From: a virus
IMG/VR virus record: IMGVR_UViG_3300006920_000260
Location: 1-23,133 of that record
DNA: 23,133 nt
Reading direction: 5' to 3' (one strand)
Shown here: piece by piece, positions 16,045 through 23,133 of the stretch
Numbering within the stretch: position 1 is the first letter of the stretch
How the letters are laid out: each line of letters opens with the position of its first letter
The notes under the pieces: generated by a model
Seen by the model: the letters and a program-made list of their open reading frames with translations, nothing else
Database searches by the model: none
Told to the model about the DNA's origin: nothing
Made by a program: the position numbers and the translations under genes

Positions 16045-18095
16045 TGGCAGATCAAACAATTATAAATAACTATACGGTATCACAAGTTACGTACTCTGTT
16101 ACGGCAGGAACAAATGTAGCTTTGCAGCACGCTACGGCAATATTGATAATATCACCTTTAAGTGGTTATGTTGTTGTGGCTGAGGATTTTTCTTGGGTAA
16201 ACACTACTTTAGCTAACATAGACACTGTTGTTTTTACGCAAGATGGGGCTGATGTTAGATGTATTGTTACTTTTGATAACCCATTCGCTATGCCTGCAGC
16301 AACAACTATATTAGCTTTATGTATAAGTGGTTCTGCTAAAATATCAACAGTTCAAGTCGTAGGTACTTACAATGCTACAGGTTCATCTACAAATATGACT
16401 ATAGATCAAGAAAGTCCAGTTCCTGAAACAACAACCTTTGATATATCAGGAAATGCTCTTTCAGCTGTTATGTTTTTAGAAAAAACTTATACAGCAGCGA
16501 GTGGTTACTTTTTTGTTGAAGATTTTAATATAGAATATACAGGTTTCAATATGGTTGTTGACAACTACAATTGTGTTGAAACAAAGACTTATGATGCAAA
16601 TAATAAGTTAACAGCTATAAACTTAAAATTTTATTATACTTTCACAAACGAAGCAAGTATATACGGTAACAATATAAATGTTACAATTCCTGCTACAGAA
16701 GCTACCTATGTTGTTAGTAATAAAATTAGAAATTATTCTTTTATTGGTGGTAACAATCAAGTTCAAGAACCTGGAGCTGTAAGAAAAGTTAGAATATACG
16801 GAAACCCTACAACAACGTTCACTTTAGCTAGTGCGAACGGATCAATACTAGATATTGGTCAGCTGTCTACTGACGGTCTTGATACAATTGTGTTTTACGC
16901 AACAACACCGACTATTACAATGCCAGCTTCTGGTTATTTTGATATAAACATATACATACCGGCCTCTAGTTCAAACGTGACTTACACGTTTACATTAGCT
17001 GGTGGTAATTTAATTAGTCCTTTCCCACAACCTAATCCTTTTTATATATATCAAAAAGCTAAAGTTAATTTAACTTTCACAGCAAGTGGTACAGATATGG
17101 TGGTTAGTACAGTATTACCTAGTCAGACTAGTTTCGTAAAGACGTTTGACGCTAATAGTCAACCTACCAGTGGTGCTTCAACCGCTTCTCAAGTTGATTA
17201 TAATTTTAAAGTAACCGGTAGTACAGGTCAAATTATAACTCTAAATAATCAAGATACCGTGGGTTACGCTACGTGGTCTAATTTAGAAAGTGTGGACAAC
17301 GCCCTGTCCAGTGCTATAGCTAATACTTTAGTTTTACCTGTTGAAAGTGCTACAGGTATAGTTGCTGGTATGAGATTCTCTACACCTTACTTTTCATCAA
17401 GCGATGTATATACTGTTGCTAGTGTTAATAGTAATAACGTTACATTAACAGGTGGACCTAACTTAACATTACCAGATAACACAAACGTTAGTTTTAATAA
17501 TAGAAAAGGTTCTGAATTAATACTACCTGTTAGCGTGGTTTTGAACATTGCTGGTACTGAAGCTACAATTACTGGACCTGGTACTATACAAGCGTATGGA
17601 GACTCGGATGTTACTTTTAACTTAGATTTAACCTCTGTTATTACTTTAGGATCTGCTAATGGATGTGTTGAATATGACATAGTTGTTGGTAACGCTGGTG
17701 GAACTGTAAAGTATTACGATTGTGTTACTAATACAAAAAGAGTTATATACACAAACAAAGGTGATACTAATTTTTCTATATGTGCACTATCTTCTCCAGC
17801 CCCTGTGGTATCAGGTACTATGACCTCTACTGCCAATGGTGATACTTGTGATACAACTGGTGTTGATCAAACGTGCGCTACTTGGACTATACAGTACAAC
17901 CCAGCTACCACACCAAGAGCAAAACAAGTTGCTGTAACGTATGTAAACTGTGAAACATTAGCTGAAGAAACAATAAACATAGGTGTTTTATCACCAGCTA
18001 TAACACAGTGTGCTACAAGACAAACACCAGTAAGCGTTGATCCAGGTGATGGAGGAGCTACAATAACATTAACTAATCTAAATTGCACACCTTAA
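16044..18095 (+). CDS. Modular beta-rich fibre-like surface protein
   Basis: A 683-aa, Thr/Ser/Asn/Val-rich protein with almost no predicted helix and several repeated beta modules. Two related units begin SGYVVVAEDFSW (residues 40-51) and SGYFFVEDFNIEY (153-165), each followed by about 45-65 residues of strands. A third SGYFD occurs at 296-300. Residues ~427-485 (NTLVLPV...TGIVAGMRF, then VNSNNVTLTGG) match a small 'VxxGM' beta-barrel common in phage structural proteins. The C-terminus has two tandem cysteine modules: C541/C560/C580 and C611/C636/C656, each with an aromatic strand after the first cysteine and a Y-x-(D/N)-C turn. I recall such cysteine modules from Bacteroidota phage proteins. 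The likely role is a tail fibre or adhesin involved in host contact, coupled by a 1-nt overlap to the muzzle gene. Receptor and fold are unknown. Confidence 0.75.
   Translation: MADQTIINNYTVSQVTYSVTAGTNVALQHATAILIISPLSGYVVVAEDFSWVNTTLANIDTVVFTQDGADVRCIVTFDNPFAMPAATTILALCISGSAKISTVQVVGTYNATGSSTNMTIDQESPVPETTTFDISGNALSAVMFLEKTYTAASGYFFVEDFNIEYTGFNMVVDNYNCVETKTYDANNKLTAINLKFYYTFTNEASIYGNNINVTIPATEATYVVSNKIRNYSFIGGNNQVQEPGAVRKVRIYGNPTTTFTLASANGSILDIGQLSTDGLDTIVFYATTPTITMPASGYFDINIYIPASSSNVTYTFTLAGGNLISPFPQPNPFYIYQKAKVNLTFTASGTDMVVSTVLPSQTSFVKTFDANSQPTSGASTASQVDYNFKVTGSTGQIITLNNQDTVGYATWSNLESVDNALSSAIANTLVLPVESATGIVAGMRFSTPYFSSSDVYTVASVNSNNVTLTGGPNLTLPDNTNVSFNNRKGSELILPVSVVLNIAGTEATITGPGTIQAYGDSDVTFNLDLTSVITLGSANGCVEYDIVVGNAGGTVKYYDCVTNTKRVIYTNKGDTNFSICALSSPAPVVSGTMTSTANGDTCDTTGVDQTCATWTIQYNPATTPRAKQVAVTYVNCETLAEETINIGVLSPAITQCATRQTPVSVDPGDGGATITLTNLNCTP
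17664..18011 (+). repeat. Two tandem cysteine modules encoded in the fibre-like gene
   Basis: Two protein-level repeats occupy residues 541-580 and 611-656, joined by a Ser/Thr-rich linker with an extra cysteine (C602). Each has first cysteine, aromatic strand, central Y-x-(D/N)-C, an Ile/Val strand, and a last cysteine. The DNA has diverged, so this is an old duplication and not a recent tandem repeat. Confidence 0.6.
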
Positions 18096-18105
18096 AAAAT
18101 AAATC

Positions 18106-18447
18106 ATGGCGACACAACCGATAACATTATTATTCCCTACAGCGGTAAACGTATCACTACAGGTTGGTGACACGGTTTATTATTTAGCTGCTAACGAGGA
18201 AGTAGTAGAAATAGGTCCAATAACCAGTATAACTACAAACGCTAACGGATCAGTTACAATAGTGGCTAATATAGACACTTTAACAACACCGCCCACAAAC
18301 AGCAGTTATATATTTTTTACTAAAGATTCTCAAGGTAATACTTCTAATTTAAAAGGCTATTACGCAGAGGCACAATTTAGAAACGATAAAACAACAGAGG
18401 TTGAATTGTTTTCAGTAGGATCAGAAATATTTGAAAGTAGTAAATAA
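18106..18447 (+). CDS. Small beta-rich structural protein, 113 aa
   Basis: The protein is short and beta-rich, with no signal peptide or membrane segment. Residues 18-30 (LQVGDTVYYLAAN) and 47-56 (NGSVTIVANI) suggest a compact barrel with a 'GD' turn. The C-terminus LKGYYAEAQFRNDKTTEVEL (82-101), followed by FSVGSEIFESSK, is a pattern I recall from small proteins in marine phage tail modules, where K-G-Y-Y-A-E and a terminal ESSK are conserved. It sits between the fibre-like gene and the internal virion proteins. A role as a tail or fibre accessory protein is plausible but inferred only from position and fold class. Leader A-rich, start ATGG, TAA stop. Confidence 0.75.
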   Translation: MATQPITLLFPTAVNVSLQVGDTVYYLAANEEVVEIGPITSITTNANGSVTIVANIDTLTTPPTNSSYIFFTKDSQGNTSNLKGYYAEAQFRNDKTTEVELFSVGSEIFESSK

Positions 18448-18479
18448 CCTGTAATTATAATAACATAAACAAAATTAAC

Positions 18480-19118
18480 ATGGCACAAGGAACGTATAAA
18501 AAATCACCAATAAAGCTTTTAACCGGAGGTATGATGGCTCAAGCAGCTGGAGGACTAATGGGTATTGCTGGTGGTATAATCGGTGGTGGTAAGCGTAGAC
18601 GTGAACAAAGAGCTGCGCAAGCAGAAATGAATAGAAACAAAGCTAGATTTGAAAACTTAGACACTTCAAATTTAGCCGCGAACCTAGACAATGCTTACGA
18701 AGATCTAAGCGTTAATACTCAAGCTGCTGATTTTGCTAGAGATCAATCACAGCAAAACAACGCCAACATAATGAATAACATGGGTGGTGCAGCTGGTGGA
18801 TCCGGAATTGCAGCTATGGCTCAAGCTTTAGCTGGTGCTGGAAATCAACAAGCGCAACAAGCAGCTGTAAGTATAGGACAACAAGAGCAAGGTAATCAAA
18901 TGAAAGCTGCTGGTGGAAGAATGAGTATTCAAAACGCTGAAATGGCAGGCGCTCAGGCTTCTAGAAACGCTGAACAAAACAAAGTGGAAACACTATTAGG
19001 TATGTCACAACAGAGACTTGGCGCTGCTAACGCTGCTAGAGATGCAGCTACTCAATCTATAATGGGAGGAGTTGGCTCGATAGTTGGAGCCGGAGGAGAC
19101 ATGATAGATAATAGATAA
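18480..19118 (+). CDS. Probable internal/ejected virion protein (T7 gp14-like in size and composition)
   Basis: A 212-aa protein, very rich in Ala, Gln, Gly, Met and Asn. A Gly-rich hydrophobic segment near the N-terminus (residues 14-37, containing GGLMGIAGGIIGGG) could insert into a membrane and is followed at once by a basic patch (KRRREQR). The rest is predicted to be amphipathic helix with Ala/Gln heptad-like runs (for example MAQALAGAGNQQAQQAAVSI, residues 108-127), ending in a second small Gly-rich hydrophobic stretch (about 195-206). T7 gp14 and P22 gp7 have similar size and helical, membrane-active character and form part of the channel ejected into the cell envelope. There is no sequence motif to prove the role, but it stands first of three consecutive genes with this character. 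Confidence 0.7.
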   Translation: MAQGTYKKSPIKLLTGGMMAQAAGGLMGIAGGIIGGGKRRREQRAAQAEMNRNKARFENLDTSNLAANLDNAYEDLSVNTQAADFARDQSQQNNANIMNNMGGAAGGSGIAAMAQALAGAGNQQAQQAAVSIGQQEQGNQMKAAGGRMSIQNAEMAGAQASRNAEQNKVETLLGMSQQRLGAANAARDAATQSIMGGVGSIVGAGGDMIDNR

Positions 19119-19128
19119 AAAAAACAAA

Positions 19129-20301
19129 ATGGCAAATGAATCATTAATAAAAGGCGCTGCTTTTGCGCATGGTGGTCTTAAGACCGGTGGGTTTGTAAAT
19201 CCACAAGCCGCTTATGTGCAGGGTATGAATACACCTATGTCTGAGATCGGTAGAAGAGCTTTACAAGAGGCCGCGTACAAAAGAAAACAAGACGAGGTTG
19301 AGCTAAAAAACTATGTTAACAAGCTAGAGGACATAGAGCTGGGTAAAGTTGAAGATTCAATGAGACCTGAAGTTACTCAGTTTTTAGTTGATAATAAAAA
19401 TGACTATGCCGAAGCAGCTAGATTAGCAGCTGATTTAGATGCTGATGATCCAAGATACATGGAGGCTGTTAGTGAGATGAATAAAATAAATTCTAAATTT
19501 AAAGCCTTAAGTAAAAATTTAGATCTTTTTAAAGAAAAAAGAACTCAGTTTTATGATGATGTAAAAAACAACACTATAAGTAAGGGAGCTAACATAGATG
19601 CTTTAACATCTCTTTTTAAAAATAACGAATACGCTATAGAGATAGATGAGTATGGTAATTTATCTATTGACAATGAAGGAGATCTTGTACCTTTAACTGA
19701 TTTTGATGAAGACACTGATTATAATTACTTTTTAACAAACAACGAAGGGTTTAACACTTTAATGACGCTTAATGAAAAAGCAAATACTGGCGCTACAAAA
19801 ATATCAGGAGGTTTAGAACAGAATTACAGATACCAATTAAACGGTTTGTTTAACACTATGGGTAGAGAGGATTTAATGTCTATGGTATACGACACTGTTA
19901 TTAGTAATGTTCCCTTAAAAGATCGTGAAGATTTTGACGCGGGTTTACTTAATATTGAGAGAGAAGGAGAGCTTAGAGAGTGGTTATCTAATACTTATTT
20001 AGATACTTTTAAAACAGTAGCTGCGCAAGCTGCTAAACAAAAAGAAATAAAAAATAGACCTAAAGAAAGTATAGCTCAAAGAAGAGCTCGTCAAGCGGCA
20101 GAGCAAGCTATGAAAAGATACAAAGAAATAACTTCTTCACCTGTGGCTGGTGCTTCAGTTCAAGGAAGAGGTGGTAAGTCTATAGTTTTTATAGCTAACG
20201 ATAAGGGTGTGGTAGAACCGCGCCCTGTTAGAAATGGATCTTTAGACACAACGGTTGTTATATACGAAGATGCAGACGCACAAGATTGGTTAACAAAATA
20301 A
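19129..20301 (+). CDS. Probable internal virion (cargo/ejection) protein, 390 aa
   Basis: A 390-aa, charged, mainly helical protein. The N-terminus (residues 1-30) is Gly/Ala-rich. Residues ~40-145 carry long Lys/Glu/Asp helices (for example LADLDADDPRYMEAVSEMN). Residues ~165-215 are acidic with short strands. Residues ~305-330 form a strongly basic helix (KESIAQRRARQAAEQAMKRY), and the C-terminal ~60 residues return to beta structure ending EDADAQDWLTK. No signal peptide, enzyme motif or membrane segment is visible. It lies between the Ala/Gln-rich protein and the giant gene, the position of T7 gp15 between gp14 and gp16. I therefore infer an internal core or cargo protein, with no direct motif support. 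Leader is A-rich, start ATGG. Confidence 0.7.
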   Translation: MANESLIKGAAFAHGGLKTGGFVNPQAAYVQGMNTPMSEIGRRALQEAAYKRKQDEVELKNYVNKLEDIELGKVEDSMRPEVTQFLVDNKNDYAEAARLAADLDADDPRYMEAVSEMNKINSKFKALSKNLDLFKEKRTQFYDDVKNNTISKGANIDALTSLFKNNEYAIEIDEYGNLSIDNEGDLVPLTDFDEDTDYNYFLTNNEGFNTLMTLNEKANTGATKISGGLEQNYRYQLNGLFNTMGREDLMSMVYDTVISNVPLKDREDFDAGLLNIEREGELREWLSNTYLDTFKTVAAQAAKQKEIKNRPKESIAQRRARQAAEQAMKRYKEITSSPVAGASVQGRGGKSIVFIANDKGVVEPRPVRNGSLDTTVVIYEDADAQDWLTK

Positions 20302-20317
20302 ATTAAATTAAAGTAAT

Positions 20318-23133
20318 ATGCCAGATTATATAGTAGGTGACAGAAAATACACGGAAGAAGAAGCAAACACTGCTGCTTCTGGTTTAGGTATGGACATGAG
20401 CACTTGGAAACAAACTTTTAACGCCAAGGTTGTGGCGGGAAACCAATTAGATCCTGCAGAAAATGCGGAGGCGAATGCAGGGTCGGAAAACAATCAAGCC
20501 TCAAACCAAGGAGAATCGGGTTCGTTTGGAAATCCTTCTTCATCGGTATCACTATTGAATAGAGATGAAATAAAAGAAGAAACACCAGAGTGGATATCAC
20601 AAATATACGAGGAAAATCCTTATGATCCATCTGCTCAAGATCAACAAGTTTTAATGGGTGGTGGATTTGAACATAATATAAATTTGCTAAAAAAAGAGCA
20701 GAAGAAATATTCAATGTTTGATGTTAAATCTAGTGACATAGACGAAGAAATAAAAAGACTTGAGTTTGAACAAAACAACACAGGTGAAAGAAATAGAACA
20801 AGAAGATCTAGAAATCATAGAGAAGTAAAGAATAAACTGTCTGAATATGATGATCAAATAACTAGAATATACAGTGACGAAAGTTTAAACATAGATGAGC
20901 AAAAAACTTTAGAGCTTGCTGTAATAGAGGATAAAAATACTTATTTAAACTTCGGTATATCTAAGGCTGAAAAAAAAGATTACGAAGAAAACTTAAAGAT
21001 TTTAGAGAATATATCTAAAACAACAGATAATGAGGCTAATAGTTCTGGCTTTCAGATACACTCTGATAATGAAGAAGAACAAATAGAGTTAACACAACAA
21101 GTAGAAGACGAGATATTAAATACCGTAGGTAGTGACAGAAGAGCTAAGCAGAGATTAATTGGATCTGTTAGCGACGAAGCTATTACAGCTACTATGGGTT
21201 TTGAGCAGAAAGAGCAGATAATAAACAATGCTAAAATGCAGGTTATTAGTAAAGCTTCTGATAAAGCTCAAAAAGATATGGCTCGTTTGCAAAACGATCT
21301 TTATAAAGATTTTGATTCTGAAGATGATTTAACTCAAGCTGCTGTTGATGACTTTAATTTAAAAGCTAAAGAGATACAAGATACGTTTTATAATCTAGCT
21401 GGTCAATATGATTTTGATTTAGCTACTAAAGCTTTCATGACTACAAACTTTGAAACAACAGCTGAGTTTCAAGAGTGGAGAGATAAGAAAATAGAAGACG
21501 GTGAGTTTGTGTCAAGTGCTGCTGATTTTGGCGCAACAATAACTCAAGGTTTGAGAGATTTTGGTACAGAGTACTTTTATGGAACAGCATCTATGGTAAA
21601 CAGGCTAGCGCTTTATGGTTTAACAAAAGCTGGTGTAGACACTCAAGGTATGTACGATAGGTTAAACTATATGGACGACTTAGTTGATAGTAGTTTTCTT
21701 AAAAACAATACATTTGGGACGTCTGATGTAGGAGGTTCTTTGTGGAAAGATGGTGTTAACGTTAGATCTAGTTTTAAAACTTTAGGTAACATGCTTCCTT
21801 TTACTTTAGCTTTAGCGGCTTCAGTTAAAAAAGGAGACTTACGTAAACTTAAAGACGTGTACAAGCTTTTTGGTAAAAACAAATCTGGATTAAAATACGG
21901 TAACATTGGCTTAAACGTTCCTAAAATAAAAATAGGTGGTAAAACCTTATTAGAAGGTGGTAGAAAAACTATTGGTGGTATAAACATGAATACCATTAGA
22001 ATGGGCCAAACAGCTTACATGGGTACCATAAGAGATAATTATAATGAAGCTATAGACATGGGCTTGGATGAAGGTCAAGCTTTAGCATATAGTAACATGG
22101 CATCTTTCGCAACATCCGTTGTTCAAGGTATAATGCCAGACGCTAACTTCTTTAATACAGCTGCGGGTAAAGGATTATTGAATACTTTCAAAGGTGATTT
22201 AAGTAAAGCAGCTAGTAAAAAAGCTATAAAAGAAGTAAGCAAACAATTTGCAAATAATCTTATAGGAGAGATTGGCGAAGAGGAAATGGAACTACTTCTT
22301 ACAGATATGGCTAAATTAACCGTTGGATTATCTAATCAAACAGGGTTTTTAGACGCACAGACTCAGTTCGAAACTTTAATGGGTACACTTATACTTTCAG
22401 GCTCAACGTCTGTAGCAACATCTACTGTTGGTGGTGGTTACAGCAATGTTAAAAAACAAGTATACTTAGAAGCAAGAGCAAACATTACCGGCGTTATGGA
22501 AACGTTGAAAGCTAACAAAGAGTACAACCAAAATCTATACGACAGAGCTAAAGCTGCTGGTAAACAAGATTTAATGGATAGAGCTAAGCTAGATCTTGAT
22601 CAAGCTAATGCTGCTTTACAACATGGTAATGATATTAAAAACGCTATAAACTTAGGTGGAGAGTTTGTTACTGATAAAGAAATAGATTTATACATACAAA
22701 AGCAAAAACTACTTGATGCTAAAAAGAATCTAGGAGCTAAAGCTACAGCAACTGTAGAGATGATGATTGATGGTGTTGCTACTACTTTTACTGGAGATTT
22801 ACAAGGTATAAACGAAAAGATATCAGAAATAGATGGTGAAATTGCTGGTGGAAGGGTAACCCAAAACAAGGAAGAGATATCAAAGAAAACAACTGAAGCT
22901 TCTGAGAAAACAGCTAAAAAGCTAGGTATTGATATGAATACCTTTGAAGATGACGATGCTTCTGTTGAAGGTGGTAAAACAGCTGATCAAAAAGTTAAAG
23001 ATAGAATAAACGAAATAAACGCTGGATTACCTGAAAGAAACAAAGGTAAGAGCAAAGATGACCAGGATCAAAAAGTAAACGTAAAAAGAGTAGGCGACAA
23101 TGGTTTTGTAGTACAATATAAAGATGGTACTCA
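20318..23133 (+). CDS. Giant virion protein, truncated by the window (at least 938 codons)
   Basis: Starts at ATG 20318 after an AT-rich leader and stays open to the right edge, so at least 938 residues are encoded. Residues 1-35 form a small module (YIVGDRKYTEEEANTAASGL) seen, as I recall, at the start of large phage virion proteins. Residues ~46-80 are a Gly/Ser/Asn linker. Residues ~85-395 are acidic/basic coiled-coil helices. Residues ~400-520 and ~560-710 contain weakly hydrophobic, Gly/Ala-rich stretches (FGATITQGLRDFGTEYFYG; ETLMGTLILSGSTSVATST) around an acidic helix with GEIGEEEMELLL (650-661). Residues ~710-830 are Lys/Ala/Asp helices. This layout resembles long ejected virion proteins (T7 gp16-like role) or polyvalent giant proteins. 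No polymerase DxDxD, protease or transglycosylase motif appears in the visible part; an enzyme domain could lie beyond the edge. Confidence 0.85.
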   Translation, partial: MPDYIVGDRKYTEEEANTAASGLGMDMSTWKQTFNAKVVAGNQLDPAENAEANAGSENNQASNQGESGSFGNPSSSVSLLNRDEIKEETPEWISQIYEENPYDPSAQDQQVLMGGGFEHNINLLKKEQKKYSMFDVKSSDIDEEIKRLEFEQNNTGERNRTRRSRNHREVKNKLSEYDDQITRIYSDESLNIDEQKTLELAVIEDKNTYLNFGISKAEKKDYEENLKILENISKTTDNEANSSGFQIHSDNEEEQIELTQQVEDEILNTVGSDRRAKQRLIGSVSDEAITATMGFEQKEQIINNAKMQVISKASDKAQKDMARLQNDLYKDFDSEDDLTQAAVDDFNLKAKEIQDTFYNLAGQYDFDLATKAFMTTNFETTAEFQEWRDKKIEDGEFVSSAADFGATITQGLRDFGTEYFYGTASMVNRLALYGLTKAGVDTQGMYDRLNYMDDLVDSSFLKNNTFGTSDVGGSLWKDGVNVRSSFKTLGNMLPFTLALAASVKKGDLRKLKDVYKLFGKNKSGLKYGNIGLNVPKIKIGGKTLLEGGRKTIGGINMNTIRMGQTAYMGTIRDNYNEAIDMGLDEGQALAYSNMASFATSVVQGIMPDANFFNTAAGKGLLNTFKGDLSKAASKKAIKEVSKQFANNLIGEIGEEEMELLLTDMAKLTVGLSNQTGFLDAQTQFETLMGTLILSGSTSVATSTVGGGYSNVKKQVYLEARANITGVMETLKANKEYNQNLYDRAKAAGKQDLMDRAKLDLDQANAALQHGNDIKNAINLGGEFVTDKEIDLYIQKQKLLDAKKNLGAKATATVEMMIDGVATTFTGDLQGINEKISEIDGEIAGGRVTQNKEEISKKTTEASEKTAKKLGIDMNTFEDDDASVEGGKTADQKVKDRINEINAGLPERNKGKSKDDQDQKVNVKRVGDNGFVVQYKDGT

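Noticed and set aside
16044-18095. Reading the beta-rich 683-aa gene as a bacterial surface adhesin in a prophage-flanking region
   Set aside because: It is coupled by a 1-nt overlap to a phage tail gene, has no secretion signal, and is followed by more phage structural genes.
20318-23133. Virion RNA polymerase in the giant gene
   Set aside because: No DxDxD-type catalytic motif or polymerase-like core is visible in the 938 residues present; only the unseen C-terminal part could still hold one.
1-23133. Stop-codon reassignment inside this window
   Set aside because: All genes are full length under the standard code with no need for TAG or TGA readthrough.

Overview
The window is the virion-structure module of a tailed bacteriophage, almost certainly one infecting a Bacteroidota (probably flavobacterial) host. 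All fifteen genes lie on the + strand in one tightly packed block, with gaps of 0-80 nt and two 1-nt TAATG overlaps, and no intergenic stretch reaches 100 nt. The DNA is strongly AT-rich. No gene has a Shine-Dalgarno sequence; starts follow A/T-only or A-rich leaders and the pattern is usually (A/T)nATGG. All fourteen complete genes end in TAA. This start style, together with the protein families, points to Bacteroidota. The protein set (large terminase with a deviant Walker A, ~800-aa portal, HK97-fold-type capsid, small ring/adaptor proteins, a giant 'stabilization/muzzle' protein, internal virion proteins, no visible sheath or tape measure) fits a podovirus related to crAss-like phages and uncultured marine phages. 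That placement rests on remembered family motifs, not on a database search.

Layout. Positions 1-2510 are DNA packaging: a small helical protein (candidate small terminase) overlapping the large terminase. Positions 2512-7596 are head assembly: portal, an acidic scaffold-like protein, and the major capsid protein (MCP). Positions 7597-8506 hold an unrecognised 259-aa gene bracketed by two strong RNA hairpins, one just after the MCP and one with a C(UUCG)G tetraloop. Positions 8507-16044 are the neck and tail: a 53-aa protein with a CGC motif, two ring/adaptor-type proteins (233 and 388 aa), and the 1832-aa stabilization/muzzle-type protein. Positions 16044-18447 are surface proteins: a modular beta-rich fibre-like protein with tandem cysteine modules and a 113-aa companion. 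From 18480 to the window end there are three probable internal/ejected virion proteins of increasing size (212 aa, 390 aa, and an open frame of at least 938 codons that runs off the right edge).

Working together: the terminase would load DNA through the portal into a capsid built on the scaffold. The ring proteins and the muzzle protein would close the portal and form the short tail. The fibre-like protein would contact the cell. The 212/390/giant proteins would be packaged and ejected ahead of the DNA, by analogy with T7 gp14/gp15/gp16. No replication, lysis, integration, tRNA or CRISPR feature was found.

The most distinctive signals are the hairpin-bracketed unknown gene after the MCP, the MCP's sharply different isoleucine codon choice, a six-cysteine cluster inside the muzzle-type protein, a fibre-like N-terminal domain joined to a ring protein, and the giant open frame at the right edge.
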